Assembly: GCA_000435535.1 (NCBI GenBank)
Contig: FR884526.1
Location: 19,817-32,128 of the forward strand
Direction of reading: 5' to 3'
DNA length: 12,312 bases
Source of the DNA: Clostridium sp. CAG:575
Lineage (GTDB): Bacteria > Bacillota > Clostridia > TANB77 > CAG-508
This document shows positions 6,421 through 12,312 of the stretch, piece after piece; the first letter of the stretch is position 1, and each line of letters opens with the position of its first letter. The notes under the pieces were generated by a model that saw only the letters and a list, made by a program, of their open reading frames with translations, was not told where the DNA came from and ran no database searches. The position numbers and the translations under genes are program-made.

Positions 6421-6589
6421 ATTCTTCTTCTGGTGCTCCAACTGGGCAAACTCCTGCACATGTTCCACATGATATACATGCTGATGCATCTATTTCAAAT
6501 TTAGTATCGCCTTGTGATATACATCCTACTGGACATTCTGCTGCACAAGCTCCACATGAAATACATTTATCTGTTATTTTATATGCCAT
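6419..6589 (-). CDS. fdx: Clostridial-type 2[4Fe-4S] ferredoxin
   Basis: Small soluble electron carrier of 56 residues, the classic clostridial ferredoxin length. It has two complete cluster motifs, C9xxC12xxC15xxxC19P and C38xxC41xxC44xxxC48P, in a near two-fold repeat (CISCGACAAECPVG and CISCGTCAGVCPVG). C23 is one further cysteine. The C-terminus is acidic (EEE). Translation begins MAYKITDKC behind a near-perfect ribosome site, AGGAGGTGA. It follows ricT by 37 nt on the same strand and is probably co-transcribed. It is a natural acceptor for the Por complex encoded nearby on the other strand, and also a possible donor to other ferredoxin-dependent enzymes. The stop codon lies in the arm of element C. 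Confidence 0.93.
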   Translation of the reverse strand: MAYKITDKCISCGACAAECPVGCISQGDTKFEIDASACISCGTCAGVCPVGAPEEE

Positions 6590-6626
6590 TTTTCTCACCT
6601 CCTACAACTCTATAATACATACTATT

Positions 6627-7541
6627 TTAAAATTTTTCTGTATTTTTTTCATCTTCTTGTTCTAATTTTTCTAATTCTTCAAGTTCTTTTTTATGTTCTA
6701 TTTCTTCTTCATCTAGTTGTTCTTTTGTTGCATCTTTTATAATTTCTAAATCTTTTGCATCAAATTTTTTATAAATATAACCATCTTCTGTTTTTAATTT
6801 TACTCTTACTCTCTCTTTTAAAATCTCAACATTATCGACTTCGCCTTCGCCATCTACTGTCTTTACTATTGCTCCAACATTTGGTAAATGTTTTAATTTT
6901 TCTTCATATACTGAATTTTCATATTTTAAGCAACACATTAACCTACCACAATTTCCAGATATTTTTGATGGATTTAATGAAACATTTTGCTCTTTAGCCA
7001 TTTTTATTGATACAGCTTCAAAGTCACTCAAAAATGTACAACAACATAATTCCCTTCCACATACACCATTTCCACCAATTTTCTTAACTTGATCTCTTAC
7101 ACCCATTTGTCTTAATTCTATTCTAGTTCTATACACAGCAGCCAAATCTCTTACCAAATCTCTAAAATCTACTCTTCCATCGGCTGTAAAGTAAAATAAA
7201 ATTTTACTATTATCAAATTTACATTCAACTTCTGTTAAATTCATATTTAATTTATGTTCTTTTATTTTTTTATTACATAACTCAAATGCTTCTTTTTCAA
7301 TTTTTCTACATTCTTCTTCTCTTTTTATATCTTTATTATTTGCAATCCTAACTACCTTTTTTAAAGGAGCAACTATTTTATCATCTTCTACAAGGCGATT
7401 TGGAATTAAAACTTCTGCTAATTCCTCTCCTTGTGAAGTTTCTACAACTACTTTGTCTCCCTTTTTTACTTTTAATCCTTTTGGATTAAAGAAATATATC
7501 TTTCCCAATTTTTTAAATCGTATTCCTATTATATTTTTCAA
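6627..7541 (-). CDS. ricT: PSP1-domain protein RicT (YaaT)
   Basis: RicT of Bacillus subtilis forms the Fe-S containing Y-complex with RicA and RicF, which modulates RNase Y processing and affects sporulation, competence and biofilm. This protein has 304 residues with the PSP1 core at about residues 60-150. Seven cysteines lie in two clusters: C161, C166, C167, C168 (VCGRELCCC) and C198, C203, C204 (NCGRLMCC), consistent with cluster binding. The C-terminal 40 residues are Glu/Lys-rich and probably helical. The start is TTG, chosen because AAAGGA lies about 9 nt upstream and no ATG alternative keeps the conserved N-terminus (IIGIRFKKLGKIY). Neighbours holB-ricT match the Bacillus order. RicA and RicF are not in the window. 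Confidence 0.93.
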   Translation of the reverse strand: MKNIIGIRFKKLGKIYFFNPKGLKVKKGDKVVVETSQGEELAEVLIPNRLVEDDKIVAPLKKVVRIANNKDIKREEECRKIEKEAFELCNKKIKEHKLNMNLTEVECKFDNSKILFYFTADGRVDFRDLVRDLAAVYRTRIELRQMGVRDQVKKIGGNGVCGRELCCCTFLSDFEAVSIKMAKEQNVSLNPSKISGNCGRLMCCLKYENSVYEEKLKHLPNVGAIVKTVDGEGEVDNVEILKERVRVKLKTEDGYIYKKFDAKDLEIIKDATKEQLDEEEIEHKKELEELEKLEQEDEKNTEKF

Positions 7542-7571
7542 AACTACTATCCTTTCTAAAATATTATAAAT

Positions 7572-7577
7572 ATTATA
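7572..7577 (-). promoter_or_regulatory. Candidate -10 box for ricT
   Basis: TATAAT on the minus strand stands about 30 nt before the TTG start of ricT, which would give a very short leader containing the AAAGGA site. No good -35 box is seen at the proper distance. The 192-nt gap after holB makes an independent ricT promoter reasonable. The gap also holds the inverted repeat TTGCTAA/TTAGCAA (7667-7673, 7689-7695), which lacks a T-run in the direction of transcription. Confidence 0.3.
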
Positions 7578-7733
7578 GTCATTACAATATTCTTTAAAAC
7601 ATTATATTAATATTTATTACTGCTTTTATATTTTACATTATTTAATAAATTACAATCTCAATTTTTTTGCTAACTAACATTTTATTAATTAGCAATGATA
7701 ATTTATTATTTATTAATTTTTCCTGTATACATT

Positions 7734-8624
7734 TTAGTTTACTGTCTCCCAAATTTTGAATAACATATTATCAATACTCATATCGTAATTTGCATTTGCG
7801 GCTAACCTTTTTTTTGTTTGCTCTACAATTTCTATCGTTTGTGCATATTTATTTGATGTTTTAGCAATATTCATTAAAATTACTTCCATATAATCCCAAA
7901 TTTCCGTTTTATCATCCTTACTCGAATATAAAAATTCAGCTTTATTAACTAAATCAACAACATCCATTTTTTCTAATCCATATATAAGATTTTCTATTTT
8001 CTCATATTGTTCTTGTTTATCTTTTAACTCTATTGCCTTTCCTATACTTCCTTGAAAAGCTTTTATCATAATTTGACTATTTATTTTAATTTGATAATTT
8101 TCTTCTAAATACTTTAAGATTTCCTCTTCACTAATTTCTTCAAAATGCAATATCATACATCTTGATTTTATTGTGCTTAAGAAAGCATTTTCATTTGTTC
8201 CTACTAATATTATTGTTACAAATTCGGGTGGCTCTTCCAATGTCTTTAATAAACAATTTTGAGCCTCCACTGTCATCTTATCACTATCATTTATAATATA
8301 AACTTTTCTTTGTGATATAATTGGCTTTTCTGATACCTTTTTCTGAAATTCTCTAATCTGGTCTATTTTTATACTATTTCCATCTGGTTCTATAATTGAA
8401 AAATCCGGATTATTATCTGTATCAAATTCAATACATGATTTACACACACCACAGTATTTATCTTCTGATGTACACAATATCATCTTTGCAAATTCTTTTG
8501 CTATCATTTTTTTTCCAATTCCCTGTGTACCTAAAAACAAATAACTATGTGATATATTTCCAATTTTTATAGAATTTGTTAATTGCTCCGTTATTTTTTT
8601 GTTTCCTAATATTTGTTCAAACAT
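7734..8624 (-). CDS. holB: DNA polymerase III, delta-prime subunit
   Basis: Clamp-loader subunit of the replicative polymerase, an AAA+ protein that works with DnaX and HolA to load the beta clamp. It has 296 residues. It opens MFEQILGNKKITEQL with HSYLFLGTQGIGKK (P-loop region 32-39), followed by the zinc-binding cysteines C51, C58, C61 and C64. LLKTLEEPP is at 125-133 and the sensor/SRC motif S154-R155-C156 is present. The C-terminal third is a helical, less conserved collar domain. It begins 18 nt after lepB with GAGGAG as ribosome site, so the two genes are most likely one transcript. Linkage to ricT supports the call. Confidence 0.94.
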   Translation of the reverse strand: MFEQILGNKKITEQLTNSIKIGNISHSYLFLGTQGIGKKMIAKEFAKMILCTSEDKYCGVCKSCIEFDTDNNPDFSIIEPDGNSIKIDQIREFQKKVSEKPIISQRKVYIINDSDKMTVEAQNCLLKTLEEPPEFVTIILVGTNENAFLSTIKSRCMILHFEEISEEEILKYLEENYQIKINSQIMIKAFQGSIGKAIELKDKQEQYEKIENLIYGLEKMDVVDLVNKAEFLYSSKDDKTEIWDYMEVILMNIAKTSNKYAQTIEIVEQTKKRLAANANYDMSIDNMLFKIWETVN

Positions 8625-8642
8625 CCTTTTCTCCTCAAAAGA

Positions 8643-9281
8643 CTATTTTACTTTTCCAAATAAGTTCAATGGCCAAATACGAATCCATACTTTACTTTCT
8701 ATTTTCTTTAAAGGAATACATCCAAATGATCTACAGTCTGTACTATGACTTCTATTGTCTCCCATTGCAAATACACAATTTTCTGGTACTACAAAATCAT
8801 CAAATCCTACTCCTAATACATCAGTCACAATTCCACTTTGTAAGTAATCTTCTTGTAATTCCTCTCCATTTATATATACTTTGCCATCTTTTATTTGAAC
8901 ATGTTCTCCTGGTAATCCAATTACTCTTTTAATATAACTATCTTTTTTTATTTCTAATACATAATATGTAAATTTTCCCCATAAACTAGTTGGTCCATTT
9001 TCATATTTTGCAACTGGATTTGATTGATCAATTTCACTTGCAGTATATGATTTTTTACTTGGGGCCTCAAAAGTTATTATATCTCCTCTTTCTGGCATTT
9101 TTCCTATTGTCCTTCCCCATCTGTTTAGCCATAATCTTTGGTCTTGTATTAATGTTGGCTTCATTGAAACTTGTTGTACAATTGTTGGTGTTCCTATAAA
9201 ATATCTAAATAGTAATGCTAATACAATAGCTATTACTATACAATAAATCCAATCTAATATATCTTTTATTTTTTCACTCAT
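8643..9281 (-). CDS. lepB: Signal peptidase I
   Basis: Membrane-bound serine/lysine protease that removes signal peptides from exported proteins at the outer face of the cytoplasmic membrane. It has 212 residues from the start chosen here. One N-terminal membrane segment spans about residues 11-29 (LDWIYCIVIAIVLALLFRY). The catalytic serine is S39 in VSMKPTL, and the general-base lysine is K118 in YIKRVIGLPGE. MGDNRSHSTDCRSFG forms the conserved box E. The sequence is open to an ATG at 9329, adding 16 residues, but that ATG has no ribosome site. The ATG at 9281 follows AGGTGAT at the right distance, so 9281 is preferred. Bacillus SipS-like in size. It leads the lepB-holB unit. Confidence 0.93.
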   Translation of the reverse strand: MSEKIKDILDWIYCIVIAIVLALLFRYFIGTPTIVQQVSMKPTLIQDQRLWLNRWGRTIGKMPERGDIITFEAPSKKSYTASEIDQSNPVAKYENGPTSLWGKFTYYVLEIKKDSYIKRVIGLPGEHVQIKDGKVYINGEELQEDYLQSGIVTDVLGVGFDDFVVPENCVFAMGDNRSHSTDCRSFGCIPLKKIESKVWIRIWPLNLFGKVK

Positions 9282-9535
9282 TTGTATATCACCTAATTCT
9301 TTCTTTTTTATATATTTTACATTATACATTAATTTTGAACAATTATCAATAAATATACATCATAAATTTCATTTTTTCATACTATTTTTGTGTTCATTAT
9401 AGGTCTATTGCAATATATTTATATTATGGGAAATTCGGAGAACTTTCCTATAATACAAAAAATAGAATTTATAATCCTAGTTTGTTTATCATTACTTGAT
9501 TCTAATTTTTTCTATTATATTTTTAAAATTTTTTT
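9282..9535. other. Non-coding region upstream of lepB with one long hairpin
   Basis: No credible gene. TATTATGGGAAA (9422-9433) pairs with TTTCCTATAATA (9444-9455) over 12 bp with one G-T wobble. Its loop contains a further TTC/GAA pairing. A TATAAT on the minus strand (9401-9396) might be the lepB -10 box, but no convincing -35 box goes with it. The rest is AT-rich and featureless to me. Confidence 0.5.
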
Positions 9536-9558
9536 GACAATTTTAGACACAAAAAACG

Positions 9559-9586
9559 GAACAAATTGTCTACGTCCCCTTTGTTC
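9559..9586 (-). repeat. Palindromic element, third arm family (unit E)
   Basis: GAACAAA (9559-9565) and TTTGTTC (9580-9586) form a 7-bp stem around a 14-nt loop which, read on the minus strand, is GGGGACGTAGACAA. Core start (GGGGACGT) and core length agree with the units in the porC-porD gap and around the transposase, whereas the arms are unrelated. Only a single unit is seen here, with no inverted partner. The minus strand past the unit is T-rich (GTTTTTTG), so it may also act as a terminator. Confidence 0.7.
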
Positions 9587-9638
9587 TTTTCCTTTGCTCT
9601 TTTCCTTTGTTCTTTTCCTTTGTTCGTTTCCTTTGTTC
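9578..9638. repeat. 13-bp tandem repeat array, about 4.7 copies
   Basis: The unit CCTTTGTTCTTTT starts at 9578, 9591, 9604 and 9617, and a partial copy CCTTTGTTC starts at 9630. Units 2 and 4 carry one change each (GCTC and GTTCG). The first unit overlaps the right arm TTTGTTC of element E, so the array looks like a repeated copying of that arm. It lies wholly in the gap between the histidine kinase and lepB. Confidence 0.9.
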
Positions 9639-9652
9639 CATCCCAATTGTGC

Positions 9653-9678
9653 AAAAAACGGGGCAAATTCGCCTCGTT
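9653..9678 (-). terminator. Intrinsic terminator after the histidine kinase gene
   Basis: On the minus strand AACG-A-GGC, loop GAATTT, GCC-C-CGTT form a stem with one A-C mismatch, followed directly by TTTT. It lies 21 nt past the kinase stop. The sequence around it (CAAAAAACGG..CAAATT on the + strand, 9652-9669) is repeated at 9550-9567 beside element E, so two terminator-like structures bracket the tandem array. Confidence 0.65.
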
Positions 9679-9698
9679 TCAACTGTTTTCATTGTTTT

Positions 9699-11045
9699 TT
9701 ATTGTTTCGTAGGAATCCTAATAACAACTTCTGTTCCTTCTCCTACTTTACTCTTTATATCAATGCTTCCTCCATTTTTATCCAAAATTTCTTTAGCAAT
9801 AGAAAGTCCTAAACCTGTACCTCCCATTTCACGAGAACGTGCTTTATCTACACGATAAAATCTTTCAAATATTCTAGATAAGTCTTCTTCTGGTATTCCA
9901 ATTCCATTGTCAAAAATTTTTATATATGCATCATTATAAACAAATCCTACATAAATTTTTATTTCTCCACCTTCTGGTGTATATTTTATACTGTTTGTTA
10001 AAATATTTAAGACAACTCTTTCTATATCATATTTATCAGCATATACCAATGGAACATCTGCTGTTACAAAACAATTTACTTTATGTTGCTTTTTCTTAAT
10101 TTCTATAGCTAACTTTTCTTGACATCTTTTTACTAATTCACCTAAGTCAAATGATTCTTTTTGTGTTTTTTTCTTATTACTGTCATATCTTGATAATGTT
10201 AATAAATCTGTTACTAATCTTGCCATTCTTCTTGATTCTGATGCAATTACATTTAAGAATTTCTGTTGTGTTTCTTCGTCATATCCACCTTCTAGTAATG
10301 TATCTGCATATCCCATAATTGATGTTATTGGAGTCTTTAATTCATGTGATACATCTGCAATTAATTCTTTTTGCATATTATCCAATTTAACATGTTCTGT
10401 TATATCTTGTATAACTGCTATCACACCATCTGGTCTATCTTTTTCGTCTTTAAATGGTGCAAAAAATACTTTTACAAATCTATCTTCTACTTGTATTCTT
10501 TCTTCTGTTGATGTCCAACTTTCTAAATAGATAACCTTTTCCATATTTATATCTAAATTAAATTTTTTAAATATATCATCAAAAGTATTATCTTCTGGAC
10601 TAATACTTAAAAATTTCTTAGCAACTGGATTTATCAAAATAATTTCTCCTTGCATATTAAATGCAATAATTCCATCTGTCATATGAAGTAATATTGTTTC
10701 AATTTGATTTTTTCTAGTTGAAACTTCACTTAACTTGTCCTTTAATTCTGATTTTTCATCACTTTTAATAAATTTATTTTTTGGACAAATCACAAATTTT
10801 TTTAAATACCTAGATATAATAATTGCAACAATTAAAAATACAATTATTGCCATAGATACCATAAATTTAGCATTTTTTTGCATAGTTTCGACTTCTGTTA
10901 ATAATTCTTGCACTTGTACAGAATTTGATATTAAATTTTTTATTTCCAATATTGAATTTAAATAATAAAAACCTAATGTTCCAATTATTATAAGTCCTGA
11001 TATTACAGATACTAGAATGATTTTTGATTTTATATTTTTTGACAT
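9699..11045 (-). CDS. Membrane sensor histidine kinase (PhoR/WalK-like)
   Basis: Two-component sensor kinase of 448 residues. There are two membrane segments (about 8-29 and 62-79) with a loop of only ~32 residues outside, too small for a typical ligand-binding domain. A linker without a clear HAMP is followed by a PAS domain (about 112-218), fitting PhoR-like kinases. The HisKA H-box is DVSHELKTPITSIMGYAD with phospho-acceptor H234. The ATPase part shows the N-box (NILTNSIKYTPEGG, 347-360), G1 DNGIGIP (379-385), the F-box FERFYRVD and G2 GGTGLGLS (408-415). All catalytic motifs are intact. No response regulator gene is next to it; murG precedes and lepB follows. The ATG at 11045 has no ribosome site close by; see the hairpin at 11058-11130. 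Confidence 0.93.
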   Translation of the reverse strand: MSKNIKSKIILVSVISGLIIIGTLGFYYLNSILEIKNLISNSVQVQELLTEVETMQKNAKFMVSMAIIVFLIVAIIISRYLKKFVICPKNKFIKSDEKSELKDKLSEVSTRKNQIETILLHMTDGIIAFNMQGEIILINPVAKKFLSISPEDNTFDDIFKKFNLDINMEKVIYLESWTSTEERIQVEDRFVKVFFAPFKDEKDRPDGVIAVIQDITEHVKLDNMQKELIADVSHELKTPITSIMGYADTLLEGGYDEETQQKFLNVIASESRRMARLVTDLLTLSRYDSNKKKTQKESFDLGELVKRCQEKLAIEIKKKQHKVNCFVTADVPLVYADKYDIERVVLNILTNSIKYTPEGGEIKIYVGFVYNDAYIKIFDNGIGIPEEDLSRIFERFYRVDKARSREMGGTGLGLSIAKEILDKNGGSIDIKSKVGEGTEVVIRIPTKQ

Positions 11046-11057
11046 TTTAAACTTATT

Positions 11058-11139
11058 CTAATTTAAAAAATTAAAAGAACAAATTAATGGCATTCATACT
11101 ATTTATATCTTCTTAATTCTTTTAAATTAGTCTCCTCCT
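11058..11139 (-). promoter_or_regulatory. Remote ribosome site plus hairpin before the histidine kinase
   Basis: On the minus strand a strong AGGAGGAG (11139-11132) stands 86 nt before the kinase ATG, with no start codon at normal distance. Immediately after it CTAATTTAA (11130-11122) can pair with TTAAATTAG (11066-11058), extended by TTCTT/AAGAA (11121-11117 with 11079-11075) across a bulge. Folding would bring the ribosome site to about 13 nt from the ATG. The pairing is seen directly; a role in translation is inference. Confidence 0.4.
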
Positions 11140-11151
11140 ATCTTTAACAAA

Positions 11152-12267
11152 TTATATTTTCAATTTTTTTATTTCACTATAAATTTTATCTTCGACATCT
11201 GTTGTAGCAACTTTTAATGCATTTTGCCCCATTTCACTTAACATATTTTTATTTAATACAATATTCTTAATTTCAAAATCCAAGTTTTTATCATTCAATT
11301 CATCATTTAATATAATTTTAGCCGCTTTTACTTTTTCCAAGACTTTTGCATTATATAATTGATGGTCATTACTTACATTTGGTAATGGTATCAAAATTGA
11401 TGGCTTTCCTAAATTTGAAATTTCTGTAATTGTCATTGCCCCACTTCTTGCTACTATTAAGTCTGATACATTCATTATTTCTTCCATATTATATATATAT
11501 GGTACAATTTTTGCATTGTCTATGTTATTAATATTAATATTATTATTTTCTAATCTTTCCTTTATAATATCATATTGTTTAGGACCAGTTGCCCACATAA
11601 TTTGATAATCTTTGTTATTTTTATTTTTTAAAATACCTAAAATTGCATCATTTATTTTCTGAGCACCTTGACTTCCACCAAATATCAATATAATAGGTTT
11701 TGTTTCTTGTAACCCTGCTTTTTTTATTATATCTAATTTTTCATTTATAGTATATTCTTTTTTCTTTATTTTAACTGGTGTACCTGTAAATACAACATTT
11801 TTAGCATGTTTTATTCTATTTTTTGCATCTTCAAAAGAAACTAAAATAGTATCAGTTTGTTTTGCAAGCATTGTTACTGCTTTTCCTGGGAAAGCATTGC
11901 TTTCATGCAATAATGTTGGGATTCCTAAATTATGTGCAGCAGTAATAGTTGCACCACAAATATATCCACCTGTTCCTATAACAATATCTGGTTTAAATTC
12001 TTTTATTATCTTTTTTGCTTCTCCATATCCTTTAAATGTTTTATACATTCTTTTTATATTTTCTATAGAAATTTTTTTGCTAAGTCCATATGCGTCAATT
12101 GTCTTTAATTCATAACCAGCTCTTGGTACTAAATCATTTTCCAATCCTCTTGTAGTACCTATAAAAATTATTTTTGAATCTTTTTCTTCTTCCTTTATTT
12201 TGTTTGCAATAGCAAGACCTGGATTAATATGTCCAGCCGTACCTGCTGCAGCAATTATTACCTTCAT
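11152..12267 (-). CDS. murG: UDP-N-acetylglucosamine--N-acetylmuramyl-(pentapeptide) pyrophosphoryl-undecaprenol N-acetylglucosamine transferase
   Basis: MurG adds GlcNAc from UDP-GlcNAc to lipid I, making lipid II on the inner face of the membrane: the last cytoplasmic step of peptidoglycan precursor synthesis. It has 371 residues, normal length, GT-B fold. The N-terminal glycine-rich loop is GTAGHINP (9-16), with a second G-loop GTGGYICG (98-105) and HESN at 121-124. The C-terminal UDP-GlcNAc domain shows FGGSQGA (196-202), ARSGAMTITEISNLGKP (273-289), and DHQLYNA (301-307). A stretch NNNININNIDN near residue 245 is an unusually Asn/Ile-rich loop, in line with AT-rich DNA. The start follows AAGGAGGAG. 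The gene is not embedded in a dcw cluster within the visible sequence: its downstream neighbour is the histidine kinase. Confidence 0.97.
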   Translation of the reverse strand: MKVIIAAAGTAGHINPGLAIANKIKEEEKDSKIIFIGTTRGLENDLVPRAGYELKTIDAYGLSKKISIENIKRMYKTFKGYGEAKKIIKEFKPDIVIGTGGYICGATITAAHNLGIPTLLHESNAFPGKAVTMLAKQTDTILVSFEDAKNRIKHAKNVVFTGTPVKIKKKEYTINEKLDIIKKAGLQETKPIILIFGGSQGAQKINDAILGILKNKNNKDYQIMWATGPKQYDIIKERLENNNININNIDNAKIVPYIYNMEEIMNVSDLIVARSGAMTITEISNLGKPSILIPLPNVSNDHQLYNAKVLEKVKAAKIILNDELNDKNLDFEIKNIVLNKNMLSEMGQNALKVATTDVEDKIYSEIKKLKI

Positions 12268-12293
12268 AATTTTCTCCTCCTTGAAAATGGAAG

Positions 12294-12312
12294 AGGGAAA
12301 AGGGGACGTTCC
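12294..12312 (+). repeat. RAYT-associated palindromic element, copy D (cut by window edge)
   Basis: Left arm AGGGAAAA (12294-12301) is followed by GGGGACGTTCC (12302-12312), the first 11 bases of the 14-nt core of copies A-C. The right arm would lie beyond the window. It sits 26 nt upstream of the murG start codon, in the leader and on the opposite strand sense. Confidence 0.85.

Noticed and set aside
9282..9329. Upstream ATG for signal peptidase, adding 16 residues
   Set aside because: No ribosome site before it, while AGGTGAT lies properly spaced before the ATG at 9281.
9578..9638. CRISPR array
   Set aside because: The repeats are 13 bp, directly adjacent with no spacers, and no cas gene is near.
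9390..9858. Overlapping + strand open frames of 140 and 83 codons
   Set aside because: They run through the tandem repeat and into the antisense of the kinase 3' end, have low-complexity Phe/Leu/Cys-rich translations, no ribosome site and no recognisable domain. They are frames opened by T-rich DNA.
11080..11106. Tiny minus-strand frame starting with ATG between murG and the kinase
   Set aside because: It codes only 8 residues, and the nearest ribosome site is more than 30 nt upstream.

Overview
The window is AT-rich bacterial chromosome. Its gene content points to a low-GC, anaerobic Firmicute of the Clostridia type: smc, holB next to a PSP1/RicT gene, murG, type I signal peptidase, strong GGAGG ribosome sites, a four-subunit pyruvate:ferredoxin oxidoreductase and a clostridial 2[4Fe-4S] ferredoxin. 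Genus cannot be told from the sequence.

Layout. 1-1733 (-): 5' part of smc, cut by the window edge in the hinge domain. 1734-2052: divergent control region with a hairpin and a near-consensus sigma-A promoter. 2053-5194 (+): operon porC-porD-porA-porB (gamma, delta, alpha, beta), interrupted between porC and porD by a perfect 34-bp inverted repeat, and followed by intrinsic terminators. 5406-6182 (-): a Y1/HUH transposase of the REP-associated (RAYT) type. 6419-9281 (-): lepB, holB, ricT and a 56-residue ferredoxin. 9699-11045 (-): membrane sensor histidine kinase with no adjacent response regulator. 11152-12267 (-): murG.

The most interesting signal is a family of short palindromic elements around the RAYT. 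Two copies with 43 identical bases lie in opposite orientation on either side of it (5196-5238 and 6369-6411). Related copies sit at 1745-1794 and 12294-12312. Two further families with different stems share only the core: a REPIN-like pair at 2634-2738 and a single unit at 9559-9586. All units follow one plan: a palindromic arm, a 14-nt core starting RGGGACGT, and the complementary arm. Arm sequences differ completely between families, while core start and core length are kept. Three of the elements begin at or within 3 nt of the stop codon of the gene before them. This looks like a Firmicute RAYT/REP system spread through housekeeping intergenic regions.

Functionally the rest is core biology: chromosome organisation (SMC), replication (HolB), cell-wall synthesis (MurG), protein export (signal peptidase), RNA-decay control (RicT) and ferredoxin-linked pyruvate oxidation (Por plus ferredoxin).
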